A stretch of DNA of 64,000 bases from Rhodoferax sp. OV413 (GTDB lineage Bacteria; Pseudomonadota; Gammaproteobacteria; Burkholderiales; Burkholderiaceae_C): the NCBI GenBank assembly GCA_945861785.1, contig CAMAWD010000017.1, forward strand, positions 1-64,000. The letters run 5' to 3'. This document shows, piece by piece, positions 10,770 to 19,805 of the stretch (its first letter is position 1; the number at the start of each line of letters is the position of its first letter). The notes beneath the pieces are model-generated. The model was not told where the DNA came from, did not search any database, and was given only the letters and a program-made list of their open reading frames with translations. A program made the translations under genes and the position numbers.

Positions 10770-12014
10770 ATGAGCATAGAAATGATCGAAGAACACGCAT
10801 TCAACCTCGGCACCCAGATCAAGGTGATCGGCGTGGGCGGGGGCGGGGGCAACGCGGTGGAGCACATGATCGGCTGCAACGTGGGCGGTGTCGAATTCAT
10901 CTGCGCCAACACCGACGCGCAGGCCCTGAGCCGCAGTGCGGCGCACAAGACGATCCAGCTCGGCCACACCGGCCTGGGCGCGGGCAGCAAGCCCGACAAG
11001 GGCCGTGACGCCGCCGAGCAGGCAGTGGAGGAAATCCGCAATGCCATCGACGGCGCGCACATGCTGTTCATCACCGCCGGCATGGGCGGTGGCACCGGCA
11101 CCGGGGCCGCTCCGGTGATCGCCCGCGTGGCACGCGAGATGGGCATCCTGACCGTCGGCGTCGTCACCAAACCCTTCGATTTCGAAGGCGGACGGCGCAT
11201 GACCATTGCCGATGCCGGCCTGGCCGAACTGGAGGCAAACGTCGACTCGCTGATCGTGGTCCTGAATGAAAAACTCGAAGAAGTGCTCGGTGACGACATC
11301 ACCCAGGACGAGGCCTTTGCCCATGCCAACGACGTCCTGAAGAACGCGGTGGGCGGCATCGCCGAAATCATCAACGTGCCGGCGCACATGAATGTCGACT
11401 TCGAAGACGTGCGCACCGTGATGGGTGAACCCGGCAAGGCCATGATGGGCACCGCCACCGCCGGCGGCCCGGACCGCGCCCGCATCGCCGCGGAACAGGC
11501 TGTGGCCTGCCCGTTGCTTGAAGGCGTGGACCTGTCCGGCGCCAAGGGCGTGCTGGTGTTGATCACGGCCAGCAAGGGCTCGCTCAAGCTCAGCGAATCC
11601 AAGCTGGCGATGAACACCATCCGCGACTTCGCGTCCCCCGACGCGCTGGTGATCTACGGCACCGCCTACGACGACAGCCTGGGCGAGGACATTCGCGTCA
11701 CCGTGGTCGCCACCGGCCTGAGCCGCCAGGGTCAGCCGCGCCGCACCGCACCGCCGCTGCCGGTGCTGCAGGTACTGCAGCGCACCGGCACCGACAACGT
11801 GCCGTTCCTTGTGCCGACACTGACGAACACCGTTCAAGGCGGCAAGGCATCGGGCATGGGCGCGCCCGGCATTGCGCAGCCCGACTACGGCAACCTGGGC
11901 ACACCGGCGGTATGGCGTGGGCGCACCTCGGCCGCCGCCAAGGTGGATGCGCTGTCGAGCGGGGGGATGGACGACTACGAGATCCCGGCGTTCCTGCGCA
12001 AGCAGATGGACTGA
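10770..12014 (+). CDS. ftsZ: Cell division protein FtsZ
   Basis: FtsZ is the tubulin-like GTPase that forms the cytokinetic ring. The 414 residues carry the N-terminal [14 protein letters not shown], the tubulin signature [15 protein letters not shown], the synergy-loop region with [16 protein letters not shown], and a variable linker. The conserved C-terminal peptide [12 protein letters not shown], which binds FtsA and ZipA-type partners, is complete. The ATG at 10770 is chosen because AAGGAG lies 6 nt upstream and homologous proteins begin with a short acidic segment before the GTPase domain. Confidence 0.98.
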   Translation: MSIEMIEEHAFNLGTQIKVIGVGGGGGNAVEHMIGCNVGGVEFICANTDAQALSRSAAHKTIQLGHTGLGAGSKPDKGRDAAEQAVEEIRNAIDGAHMLFITAGMGGGTGTGAAPVIARVAREMGILTVGVVTKPFDFEGGRRMTIADAGLAELEANVDSLIVVLNEKLEEVLGDDITQDEAFAHANDVLKNAVGGIAEIINVPAHMNVDFEDVRTVMGEPGKAMMGTATAGGPDRARIAAEQAVACPLLEGVDLSGAKGVLVLITASKGSLKLSESKLAMNTIRDFASPDALVIYGTAYDDSLGEDIRVTVVATGLSRQGQPRRTAPPLPVLQVLQRTGTDNVPFLVPTLTNTVQGGKASGMGAPGIAQPDYGNLGTPAVWRGRTSAAAKVDALSSGGMDDYEIPAFLRKQMD

Positions 12015-12019
12015 GTTCC

Positions 12020-12025
12020 TACAAT
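12020..12025 (+). promoter_or_regulatory. -10-like TACAAT just upstream of lpxC
   Basis: TACAAT lies in the 17-nt gap between the ftsZ stop and the lpxC ATG, ending 6 nt before the start codon. If used, transcription would begin at or next to the ATG and give a leaderless or nearly leaderless message. No good -35 is seen at the usual distance, so this is a candidate only. Confidence 0.35.
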
Positions 12026-12031
12026 CAGGGA

Positions 12032-12955
12032 ATGCTCAAGCAACGCACCCTGAAATCCCTGACCCGCGCCGTCGGTGTGGGTCTGCACAGCGGCCAGCGG
12101 GTGGAACTCACCCTGCGGCCCGCTGCGCCCGACACCGGCATCGTGTTCCGCCGGGTCGACCTGCCAGTGCCGGTGGACATACCGATGTCGGCCGGCGCGG
12201 TGTCCGATACACGCATGGCCACCACCGCATCGAGTGGTGTGGCCAAGGTGGCCACAGTGGAGCATCTGATGTCGGCCTGCGCCGGGCTGGGCATCGACAA
12301 CCTGTACGTGGACATCACGGCCGAAGAAGTGCCTATTCTTGACGGCTCGGCCGCCTCCTTCGTGTTTTTGCTGCAAAGTGCCGGCATCGAATGGCAAAAC
12401 GCCGCGCGCCAGTTCATCCGCGTCAAGCAGCGTGTGGAAGTGCGCGAGGGTGATGGCGCCACGGCCAAATGGGCGCGCCTGGACCCCTACCACGGCTACA
12501 AGCTGAGCTTCGAGATCGTGTTCGACCACCCTGCCGTGGATTCGACCGGCCAGCGGGTCGAGTTCGACATGGGCACGGGATCGTATTCGCGCGACATTGC
12601 CCGCGCCCGCACCTTCGGCTTCACCAAGGATGTCGAGACCATGCGTGTCAACGGCCTGGCGCTTGGTGGTGGCCTGGACAACGCCATCGTGATGGACGAC
12701 TACAAGATCCTCAATTCCGACGGCCTGCGGTACGACGACGAGTTCGTCAAGCACAAGATCCTCGACGCCATCGGCGACATGTACATGCTGGGCAAGCCGC
12801 TGCTGGCCAGCTACAGCGCGTTCCGCTCTGGCCACGACCTCAACAACAAGCTGGCGCGTGCGCTGCTCGCGCGCAAGGACGCCTGGGAGATCGTGCGCTT
12901 CGACGACACGCAGGCGGCGCCGCGCGGTTTCGCCGAATTGGCGCCGGCCTGGTAA
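12032..12955 (+). CDS. lpxC: UDP-3-O-acyl-N-acetylglucosamine deacetylase LpxC
   Basis: LpxC is the zinc enzyme for the committed step of lipid A synthesis, removing acetate from UDP-3-O-acyl-GlcNAc in the cytoplasm. The 307 residues start [21 protein letters not shown]. Zinc ligands are expected in [15 protein letters not shown] and in the segment [35 protein letters not shown] is also conserved. Its place after ftsZ at the end of the dcw cluster is standard in proteobacteria. Confidence 0.97.
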   Translation: MLKQRTLKSLTRAVGVGLHSGQRVELTLRPAAPDTGIVFRRVDLPVPVDIPMSAGAVSDTRMATTASSGVAKVATVEHLMSACAGLGIDNLYVDITAEEVPILDGSAASFVFLLQSAGIEWQNAARQFIRVKQRVEVREGDGATAKWARLDPYHGYKLSFEIVFDHPAVDSTGQRVEFDMGTGSYSRDIARARTFGFTKDVETMRVNGLALGGGLDNAIVMDDYKILNSDGLRYDDEFVKHKILDAIGDMYMLGKPLLASYSAFRSGHDLNNKLARALLARKDAWEIVRFDDTQAAPRGFAELAPAW

Positions 12956-12976
12956 GCGGGCCACCGCTTCAAACCC

Positions 12977-13153
12977 ATGCTGCTGTTCCGCTGGCTGATC
13001 CTGATGCTGTTGCTGGGCGCGGTGGTGTCGTTCTCGTTGTATGCCGCCACCGGCCAGCCACGCTACAAGCGCATCGGGCTGCTGGTGCTGAAGTGGACGC
13101 TGATCGCGGCCTTCGGGTTCTTCGCGGTGCTGATCCTCGAACGCCTGGCGTAA
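12977..13153 (+). CDS. Small hydrophobic protein downstream of lpxC (58 aa)
   Basis: This short ORF runs ATG 12977 to TAA 13151-13153 and encodes 58 residues with two predicted transmembrane helices (about residues 4-22 and 34-54). A short basic loop containing GQPRYKRIG separates them and the tail ends LILERLA. It begins 21 nt after the lpxC stop on the same strand. The two-helix pattern with a positively charged loop and GC-rich codon usage look coding, not random. No function is known to me. A role in the envelope is only suggested by its position. Confidence 0.7.
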   Translation: MLLFRWLILMLLLGAVVSFSLYAATGQPRYKRIGLLVLKWTLIAAFGFFAVLILERLA

Positions 13154-13323
13154 ACCCAGCAGATGCAGGGCAAGGCCTTGCCAGAAAAGTCGGGCAACAC
13201 CATCTGTGCGACACCGCACACGGCCCGGAACGCCCCACCCGCATAATCAGGTCGCGGCGGCCCGGGCCCCCGCGACAACCGGGGTCTTCCCCTCTGATGT
13301 TGCCCCCCTCGAAAGCGCCACCC

Positions 13324-14202
13324 ATGGTCCGTCTCCAGTTTTCCATCGAACTTCACTACGACATCGACGCACCCGGCTGCGATTTCATCTTCAACATCCA
13401 CGCCGCCCAGACCGCGCACCAGATCGTAGTGCACGAGTCGCTGGGCATGAGCCAGGCGCTTGCCACCAACCTGTACACCGACCCTGTCACCCACAACCGC
13501 TACCTGCGCCTGCACGCGTTCGGCGGCCCGCTCACGGTGCGTTATGACGCCACGGTGGACCTGGACCATTTCATCGGCCAGCCGGCACAACTCAGCGAAG
13601 TCGCAGTCGCCAATTTGCCGGGCGAAGTGCTGCCCTACATCTACCCCAGCCGTTACTGCCAGTCGGACCGCCTGCACAAGTTCGCGGTCAAGGAATTCGG
13701 CCACCTGTGGCAAGGTTACGGCCGGGTGCAGGCGATCCGCGACTGGATCCTGCAACGCGTCAACTTCAAGTCCAACTCGTCTACCGGCAATACCACGGCG
13801 GTGGACACGCTGATCGAAGAAGTGGGGGTGTGCCGCGACTTCGCCCACCTGATGATCGCGCTGTGCCGCGCGGTGAACATACCGGCGCGTTTCGCCACCG
13901 GCATCGACTATGGCGCCGATCCGTTGCTGGGGCCGACCGATTTTCACGCCTACGTCGAGGTGTATGTGGGAGACCGCTGGTTCATCTTCGATTCTTCGGG
14001 TGTGGCCATCCCGATGGGTTTTGTGCGTTTTGGCACCGGCCGCGACGCGGCGGACTCCGCATTCGCAACCATCTTCGGCGGCGTGCGCGGCACGGCACCG
14101 GTGATCCGCATCGATGCCATCCCGAACGCACAAGGCGAACTGGTGGTGCCGCGGCATGTCAACCACGCCCTGTCCACGGACGGGCAGTTGTCGCGCCACT
14201 GA
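13324..14202 (+). CDS. Transglutaminase-like family protein
   Basis: This protein has an N-terminal beta-rich domain (FSIELHYDIDAPGCDFIFNI) followed by a transglutaminase-like cysteine-protease fold. The predicted Cys-His-Asp triad lies in EEVGVCRDFAHLMIALCR (Cys), DFHAYVEVYV (His) and WFIFDSSG (Asp). YPSRYCQSDRL is a conserved segment of this family. The product has 292 residues with no signal peptide. An alternative start at 13297 would add 9 residues; the start at 13324 places the first beta strand near the N-terminus. The substrate is unknown; members are often near peptide-modification or amide-hydrolysis genes. Confidence 0.85.
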   Translation: MVRLQFSIELHYDIDAPGCDFIFNIHAAQTAHQIVVHESLGMSQALATNLYTDPVTHNRYLRLHAFGGPLTVRYDATVDLDHFIGQPAQLSEVAVANLPGEVLPYIYPSRYCQSDRLHKFAVKEFGHLWQGYGRVQAIRDWILQRVNFKSNSSTGNTTAVDTLIEEVGVCRDFAHLMIALCRAVNIPARFATGIDYGADPLLGPTDFHAYVEVYVGDRWFIFDSSGVAIPMGFVRFGTGRDAADSAFATIFGGVRGTAPVIRIDAIPNAQGELVVPRHVNHALSTDGQLSRH

Positions 14203-14220
14203 AGACCGCGGACGACGAAA

Positions 14221-14766
14221 TCAGGGACGCGCGCGCCGTGGCACTGGCAGGCGTTGCCGGTCGGCCGCCAGCGCCTGCGTGCGCAACGCGGTCGACCGCC
14301 CCGCGTGCGCATGCGTGATTGCCAGCCCCAGCGCGTCGGCCGCATCAGGCCCGGGCAGGCCTGGCAACTGCAGCAAGCGCTGCACCATCTCCTGAACCTG
14401 CGCTTTCTGCGCCTTGCCGTAACCGACCACCGCCTGTTTCATCTGCAGCGCGGTGTATTCGGCCACCGCAATGTCCGCCGTCACCAGGGCGGTGATGCAG
14501 GCGCCACGCGCCTGCCCGAGCAGCAGGGTGGACTGCGGATTCACGTTGACGAACACGATCTCCACCGATGCCGACGTCGGCTGGTAACGCTGCACCACCT
14601 CCCGCACACCGTCGAACAGCACCTTCAGGCGGGCCGGGAGCGCACCCGTCTTCAGGTGCAGCGTGCTGATGGTTCCGCTCGCCACGTAGGAGAGGCGCGA
14701 TCCGTCCATGTCGACCACGCCGAAACCGGTGCTGCGCAAGCCGGGATCGATGCCAAGGATGCGCAT
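14221..14766 (-). CDS. ruvC: Crossover junction endodeoxyribonuclease RuvC
   Basis: RuvC resolves Holliday junctions with the RuvAB motor. The 181 residues begin [19 protein letters not shown], with the first catalytic Asp at residue 7. The second acidic residue is in [13 protein letters not shown] and the last acidic pair is in [17 protein letters not shown]. Although the frame is open much further upstream, the ATG at 14766 matches the family start exactly. It overlaps a 33-codon ORF by one base (TGATG). Confidence 0.96.
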   Translation of the reverse strand: MRILGIDPGLRSTGFGVVDMDGSRLSYVASGTISTLHLKTGALPARLKVLFDGVREVVQRYQPTSASVEIVFVNVNPQSTLLLGQARGACITALVTADIAVAEYTALQMKQAVVGYGKAQKAQVQEMVQRLLQLPGLPGPDAADALGLAITHAHAGRSTALRTQALAADRQRLPVPRRARP

Positions 14767-14867
14767 CAGCCGCTCACAGCTGGAAGTACCAGCGCACCGA
14801 ATGGAAAAACACCGGTCAGCACACGGATCAAGCCCAGCAGGAACGGTCCCATCAACTTGGCCAGCAT
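14766..14867 (-). other. 33-codon hydrophobic ORF or gene relic between mtgA and ruvC
   Basis: This short reading frame has an ATG at 14867 and a TGA at 14766-14768 that overlaps the ruvC start in a TGATG arrangement. It encodes a hydrophobic peptide containing [18 protein letters not shown]. It begins 33 nt after the mtgA stop. No clear ribosome-binding site precedes it. It may be a translated coupling peptide for ruvC, a small membrane peptide, or the remains of a membrane-protein gene that once stood here. Confidence 0.3.
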
Positions 14868-14900
14868 GACAGCGGTGGTACAGACGCCAACGGTCGGCGC

Positions 14901-15632
14901 TCAGGGCAGCCGCGCATCCGCCATGCGTGCCATGATGGTGCCAGCCCGGCCGGCGACATAGGCAGAGTTCGGGAGCTTCTCGAAAACCCTCGGGCGCGGC
15001 AGCATCACGGCCAGGCGGGCGGCCTCGGCTGCGCTCAGCCCCGATGCGCTCTTGCGGTAGTAGTGCGCGGCCGCGGCCTGCGCACCGAACACACCCTCGC
15101 CCCACTCCACGTTGTTGAGGTAGATCTCCAGGATGCGGCGCTTGTCCAGCAGCGCCTCCAGCAGCATGGTGAGGACCAGTTCCTGTCCCTTGCGCAGCAG
15201 CGTGCGTTCACCCGACAGGAACAGGTTCTTGGCCAGTTGCTGCGTGATGGTCGACCCACCCACGACTTTCGGGCTTGCCACCTGGCCCTTGCGGGCGGCG
15301 GCGCGCCGGCTGGCCTGCTCCTCGGCGCGGCTGTTTTTCGCCCAGGCCTTTTCCAGCGCATTCCAGTCGACGCCGTCGTGCATGGTGTAACCGTCGTCTT
15401 CCGACGCGATGACCGCGCGTTTCAGGTGGTCGGATATCTGCGCATAGGGCACCCACTGCTGGCGCCAGGGCAACGCGCCCTTGCTGTTCAGGATGCGCCA
15501 GGCCTCGGAGCGTTCGAACGTGGTCGATTGCGGGTCCACCACGACCATCAGTGCGATACGCGCCACAAAAAAGAGCTGCAACGCGAGAAATGCAACACCC
15601 AGCAGGGCCAACCAGCGCAGCAGCGGACGCAT
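14901..15632 (-). CDS. mtgA: Monofunctional biosynthetic peptidoglycan transglycosylase MtgA
   Basis: This GT51 glycosyltransferase polymerises lipid II into glycan strands. The 243 residues comprise one N-terminal transmembrane helix (about residues 7-31) and a periplasmic GT51 domain. The catalytic Glu is in [15 protein letters not shown]. The other GT51 motifs are [20 protein letters not shown] (with the second Glu) and [15 protein letters not shown]. No transpeptidase domain follows, so it is the monofunctional type. It lies directly after the TonB/TolA-like gene, which ends at 15633. Confidence 0.95.
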   Translation of the reverse strand: MRPLLRWLALLGVAFLALQLFFVARIALMVVVDPQSTTFERSEAWRILNSKGALPWRQQWVPYAQISDHLKRAVIASEDDGYTMHDGVDWNALEKAWAKNSRAEEQASRRAAARKGQVASPKVVGGSTITQQLAKNLFLSGERTLLRKGQELVLTMLLEALLDKRRILEIYLNNVEWGEGVFGAQAAAAHYYRKSASGLSAAEAARLAVMLPRPRVFEKLPNSAYVAGRAGTIMARMADARLP

Positions 15633-16490
15633 CTATTTGTGGGTAAGTTTGGTTTCGAGGGTCTCGTCGCGGGTGAACTTGAAACGCGACACCACCAGGA
15701 TCTGATCGGCCCTGCGCCGCATTTCCTCATTGAAGGCGCCAAATGGCCCCGCGCTGCGGGCAATCATTTCGGCGCGCCGATCCAGCGTGGGATTTCCCGA
15801 GCTGTCGACGATCTCGGTCGCCAGCACCCAGCCATTGAAATTGACGGTCACCAGCATGGTCAACTCGCCATACAGCTTCTTGCCACCGGCGGACGGGAAG
15901 TTGTCGGTGCCCTTGTCTTCGATGGCGCGACGCAGCTTGTCGTAATACACCGCATACACCTCCTCGCGCGTGGCGGGGCTCACGTAGCGCTTCTTGGGCC
16001 GCGCATTTTCTTCGTTGATGCGCCGCTCGATCTCGGCCAGCAGCTTCACCAGCTGGCGGCGTTTTTCCTCGCGCGCCCGCTGCTCGGCGGTCAGGCCGGT
16101 GCGCCGGGGTTCGGGGGGCGGCAGCGACGCAATCTGGTTGCGCACCTGCGCCAGCAGCACCATCTGCTGCTCTTGCAAAGCCTGGACCGTGGTCTGGGTC
16201 TGCTCTTCGATGGTGGCGCCGGTTTTCGTGACAGTGGACGGTGGCAGCGGCGTGGTGGCGCGGCCCTTGTCGAGATCGCCGCCACCGGCCATGCTGGCCT
16301 GTGCGATGGCTCGCGCCTTGTCGGGCTTCTCGTTGGTGCGCGCGTTGACCAGGATGACTTCGAGCGGCGTGTCCTCGAACACGCGGTTGAATCGCTCCGG
16401 GTCCACAAACCGCACCGCCAGCACCACCGCATGCACGGCCAGTGACGCGCCGAGTGCGAGATGGAGGGTGCTGAAAGAACGCAGGTTCAC
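15633..16490 (-). CDS. TonB/TolA-like energy-transducer family protein
   Basis: The 285-residue protein has a short N-terminus, one transmembrane helix at about residues 11-28, and a long charged and coiled central region rich in Glu, Gln, Arg and Lys. A TonB-type C-terminal domain follows, with FNGWVLATEIVDSSGNPTLD. It probably spans the periplasm from the inner membrane. The start is GTG at 16490, overlapping the exonuclease stop by 4 nt. No exbB or exbD partner is nearby, so which proton-motive-force complex it serves is unclear. Confidence 0.8.
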   Translation of the reverse strand: MNLRSFSTLHLALGASLAVHAVVLAVRFVDPERFNRVFEDTPLEVILVNARTNEKPDKARAIAQASMAGGGDLDKGRATTPLPPSTVTKTGATIEEQTQTTVQALQEQQMVLLAQVRNQIASLPPPEPRRTGLTAEQRAREEKRRQLVKLLAEIERRINEENARPKKRYVSPATREEVYAVYYDKLRRAIEDKGTDNFPSAGGKKLYGELTMLVTVNFNGWVLATEIVDSSGNPTLDRRAEMIARSAGPFGAFNEEMRRRADQILVVSRFKFTRDETLETKLTHK

Positions 16491-18565
16491 GGAGCCGGAT
16501 TATCGCCCGCGGGCGTGGCGGCGTCAGCCATATCGACCGCGATCGCGATCGGACCGGCAACCACCTCGTCATCGTCCTCGTTCGGGTCGGTACTGGTGTC
16601 CACGCCCGCCACAGCGCCAGCCGCGACATCGAGCCGCTCGACGACCGTGCCCACCACATCGAGGGTGATCTCGTCGATGTCCCCGAGCTTGACACGCACC
16701 CGCGCGCCACGCGGCAAATCACGTGCGCCCAAGACCGGCAGCACCAGCGGCAGTTCTTCCGCACGGACCATGTTTTCCTTGAAGACGCTGGCCACCAGGT
16801 CCGTGACGCCGTTTTGCTGCAGAAATTTGAGGGTCCAGAAACGTTCCATCGCCCCCTGGTAGCCGCTGTAGGCGCTGTAGGCTGCGTCAAAAGCGGAAAT
16901 GATGGAGAACAGTTCGGCGTCCTTGGGCTTGAACGGCGCCGCCAGCGCCGCTGATCTGCCGTGGCGGGCGCACGCGATGATCTGCCACTGGTTGACGAGG
17001 TCGGTGTAGCGGCGCAGCGGGGACGTGCTCCAGGCGTAACACGCCACACCGATACCGGCGTGCGGCAGAGCCTTGGTGCCCATGCGCACCTTGACACCGG
17101 GTGCCATGCTGGCCTGGCTGCGGTAGATCGCCGGCACACCCATCTCCGCCATCCACGCGCCCCAATGGCTGTTGGCCAGGATCATTGCCTCGGCGACGAT
17201 CAGGTCCAGCGGAGCGCCACGCTGGCGCACCGAGATGCTGACCTGTTCGCTGCCGTCGGGCTCGGCGCCATGGTTGCCAAGCAGGCGAAAGTTGTAGTCC
17301 GGCCGGTTGAATGTCTCGGGTTTGCCACGAACCACCTCGCGCGCCAGTTTCCGGTGGCGTGCCAGTCGAAACAGGAACGCAAGCTCGGGGCGCAGGGCCG
17401 ACGCCATGCTTTGGACGGCAGCCGGGTCGGCCGTCGCCTCGGAGGCGAGGTCCTCGAGCCAGGGCAGGGTGACCAGCGCGTCGAGCTGGTCATGGCGCAG
17501 GTTGGCGGCGATCGGCACCCGTTCCAGCCGCGTTTCGCTGCCGCGCAGTTCCAGGGTCGACTCGTCCAGCGCCAGGTACAGCGATACCGCCGGGCAGTCA
17601 CGCCCCTCTTGCAGGGTGTAAGCCTGGACCACCGCGTCGGGCAACATCGTTATCTTGAAACCCGGCATGTACACCGTGGACAACCGGGCCCGCCCGAGCT
17701 GGTCGATCTCACTGCCAGGGTGCAGCGCCAGCGCTGGCGCGGCGATATGGATACCCACGACGACCGTGCCCGTGCCCAGCCCCTGCACGCTGAGTGCATC
17801 GTCGATCTCCGTGGTGGCCGAGTCATCGATCGAGAACGCCCGGACTGCCGCCACGGGCAGGTCGTCCTTGATGGCCGGGGCTTCCAGCGACGGGAACCCG
17901 ATGCCCTTGGGAAAATTGTCGAAAAGAAAACGCCGCCAATGGAACTGGTAGGGTGAATCGATGGCACCGGCGCGTTGGAGCAGGTCCAGCGGCGCGGTGT
18001 GGGTGGCCCGGGAGGCTTCCACCACCGCCTTGTATTCCGGCGCGTTCTTGTCCGGCCGGAACAGTATCTTGTAGAGCTGCTCGCGGATCGGCGCAGGGCA
18101 GGTTCCGGCTCCGAGTTCGGCCACCCAGGCTTCGATTTGCTGCTGGACGAACTTCTTCTTTTCAATTGCAGCCAACGCCAGGGCAATCACATCGGCCGGC
18201 GCCTTGCGGAATCGCCCCTTGCCGGCGCGGCGAAAGTAGTGCGGCGCCTCGAACAGGCAAAACAACATGCCGGCCTGCTGCTCCAGCGTGGCCGCAACGC
18301 TGAAATAGTCGCGCGCGAGCTCGGAAAAGCTGAACTCTTCTTCTGGTGAAAACTCCCAGGCCAACTCCAGTTCGATGGTCTGGCTGAGGGCCTGCGCCGC
18401 GCTGACGAACTGCGCCGGGGCTGGTTTCTCGAACTTGAGCAGCATGTTGGCCGCCTTCACCTTGACGCGTTTGCCACTGTCGAGTTCGATCTGCGCTGAC
18501 GCATCCGCCTCCGACAACACCCGACCGGCCATGTACTTTCCGGCTTCTTCGAACAATAGGAACAT
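16487..18565 (-). CDS. RNase II-family 3'-5' exoribonuclease
   Basis: The 692 residues include a divergent N-terminal region and then an RNB catalytic domain starting around AFSIDDSATTEIDDALSV, where clustered Asp residues bind catalytic Mg2+. The NRPDYNFRLLGN and AYAWSTSPLRRYTDLVNQWQ stretches are typical of RNB. An S1-like fold is possible near the C-terminus. The acidic tail (DPNEDDDEVVAG) is unusual. The ATG at 18565 is chosen because the longer frame runs into the divergent rodA gene. It is transcribed divergently from rodA. Confidence 0.9.
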   Translation of the reverse strand: MFLLFEEAGKYMAGRVLSEADASAQIELDSGKRVKVKAANMLLKFEKPAPAQFVSAAQALSQTIELELAWEFSPEEEFSFSELARDYFSVAATLEQQAGMLFCLFEAPHYFRRAGKGRFRKAPADVIALALAAIEKKKFVQQQIEAWVAELGAGTCPAPIREQLYKILFRPDKNAPEYKAVVEASRATHTAPLDLLQRAGAIDSPYQFHWRRFLFDNFPKGIGFPSLEAPAIKDDLPVAAVRAFSIDDSATTEIDDALSVQGLGTGTVVVGIHIAAPALALHPGSEIDQLGRARLSTVYMPGFKITMLPDAVVQAYTLQEGRDCPAVSLYLALDESTLELRGSETRLERVPIAANLRHDQLDALVTLPWLEDLASEATADPAAVQSMASALRPELAFLFRLARHRKLAREVVRGKPETFNRPDYNFRLLGNHGAEPDGSEQVSISVRQRGAPLDLIVAEAMILANSHWGAWMAEMGVPAIYRSQASMAPGVKVRMGTKALPHAGIGVACYAWSTSPLRRYTDLVNQWQIIACARHGRSAALAAPFKPKDAELFSIISAFDAAYSAYSGYQGAMERFWTLKFLQQNGVTDLVASVFKENMVRAEELPLVLPVLGARDLPRGARVRVKLGDIDEITLDVVGTVVERLDVAAGAVAGVDTSTDPNEDDDEVVAGPIAIAVDMADAATPAGDNPAP

Positions 18566-18637
18566 GGGCTGGATTGTCCCCGCAATCTCAAGCCTGGCTG
18601 GCTGGCTGCAAGAAGCCGGGTGCCGCCGGCTTGCTGG

Positions 18638-18643
18638 GATAAT
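18638..18643 (+). promoter_or_regulatory. Extended -10-like TGGGATAAT upstream of rodA
   Basis: GATAAT at 18638-18643, preceded by TGG, lies 7 nt before the rodA ATG in the gap between divergent genes. Used as a -10 it would place the transcript start at or beside the start codon. No ribosome-binding site is visible there, which fits a leaderless message. Confidence 0.4.
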
Positions 18644-18650
18644 CCGGGGC

Positions 18651-19805
18651 ATGGCTGTTGTCTTCGAAAATCCGTCCCTGCGAACACGGCTGGCGCCCTG
18701 GTTCGTGGGTTTCGACCTGCCCCTGCTGGTGGTGGTGGTGGTGCTGGCCATGGCCGGCCTGCTGACCATGTATTCCTCCGGGTTCGACCATGGCACGCGC
18801 TTCGAAGACCACGGCCGCAATATGCTGATTGCCGCAGGCCTGATGTTCCTGGTCGCGCAAGTCCCGCCACAGCGCCTGATGCGGCTGGCAATACCACTCT
18901 ACGTTGCCGGCCTGGCGCTGCTGGTCGCGGTGGCCCTGTTCGGCATCACCAAGAAGGGGGCCACGCGCTGGCTCAACGTCGGGGTCACCATCCAGCCCAG
19001 CGAGATCCTCAAGATCGCGATGCCGCTGATGCTCGCCTGGTGGTTCCAGAAGCGCGAGGGGCAACTGCGCCCCCTTGACTTCGCCGTGGCCGGTGTGCTG
19101 CTGGCGCTGCCGGTCGGGCTGATCATGAAACAGCCCGACCTCGGCACCGCGCTGCTGGTGCTTGCGTCCGGCCTCGCAGTGATTTTTTTCGCTGGCCTCA
19201 GTTGGCGGCTGATGCTGCCACCGGTTCTGTTGGCCCTGATCGGTATCGCCCTGCTGGTGGTTTTCGAGACCGACCTGTGTGCCGACGGCGTGCGCTGGTT
19301 CGTCTTGCGTGACTACCAGCAACAACGCATCTGCACCCTGCTGGACCCCGGCAAGGACCCGCTGGGCAAGGGTTTCCACATCATCCAGGGCATGATCGCG
19401 ATCGGCTCCGGTGGGGTATGGGGCAAGGGATTCATGCAGGGCACGCAGACCCACCTGGAATTCATCCCCGAGCGGACAACCGACTTCATCTTTGCCGCCT
19501 TCGGCGAAGAGTTCGGCTTGTTGGGCGCCCTGCTGCTGATAGCCGCCTTCCTGTTCCTCGTGTTGCGCGCCCTGACGATCGCGCTGGAGGCGCCAAACGT
19601 ATTTTCGCGCCTGCTGGCCGGGGCACTGGCGATGATGTTCTTCTCCTACGCCTTCGTGAACATGGGCATGGTCAGTGGCATCCTTCCGGTGGTCGGCGTG
19701 CCCCTGCCCTTTATCAGCTACGGCGGCACCGCCATGGTCACCCTGGGGTTGGCGCTGGGCATGTTGATGTCGATTGCCAAATCCAAACGGCTGGTGCAAT
19801 CGTGA
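18651..19805 (+). CDS. rodA: Rod-shape peptidoglycan polymerase RodA (SEDS family)
   Basis: RodA is the elongasome SEDS glycosyltransferase and works with PBP2. The 384 residues hold about ten transmembrane segments. Diagnostic stretches are KKGATRWLNVGVTIQPSEI, GFHIIQGMIAIGSGG, HLEFIPERTTDFIFAAFGEE and VGVPLPFISYGGTAM. The GVPLPFISYGG form and position outside the dcw cluster separate it from FtsW at 3754. No mreBCD or PBP2 gene is next to it here. Its stop overlaps the next gene's GTG start by 4 nt. Confidence 0.93.
   Translation: MAVVFENPSLRTRLAPWFVGFDLPLLVVVVVLAMAGLLTMYSSGFDHGTRFEDHGRNMLIAAGLMFLVAQVPPQRLMRLAIPLYVAGLALLVAVALFGITKKGATRWLNVGVTIQPSEILKIAMPLMLAWWFQKREGQLRPLDFAVAGVLLALPVGLIMKQPDLGTALLVLASGLAVIFFAGLSWRLMLPPVLLALIGIALLVVFETDLCADGVRWFVLRDYQQQRICTLLDPGKDPLGKGFHIIQGMIAIGSGGVWGKGFMQGTQTHLEFIPERTTDFIFAAFGEEFGLLGALLLIAAFLFLVLRALTIALEAPNVFSRLLAGALAMMFFSYAFVNMGMVSGILPVVGVPLPFISYGGTAMVTLGLALGMLMSIAKSKRLVQS

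Noticed and set aside
8913-11837. Very long open frame (974 codons) on the minus strand opposite ftsQ, ftsA and ftsZ
   Set aside because: It is the antisense shadow of highly biased GC3-rich genes; the translation is His/Gly/Asp-rich with no family features.
14767-15105. Long N-terminal extension of ruvC
   Set aside because: RuvC proteins begin at the MRILGIDPG segment; the upstream part overlaps mtgA in another frame.
18566-18820. N-terminal extension of the RNase II-like gene into the divergent rodA gene
   Set aside because: The extra 85 codons overlap the start of rodA on the other strand and lack family similarity; the ATG at 18565 fits homologues.
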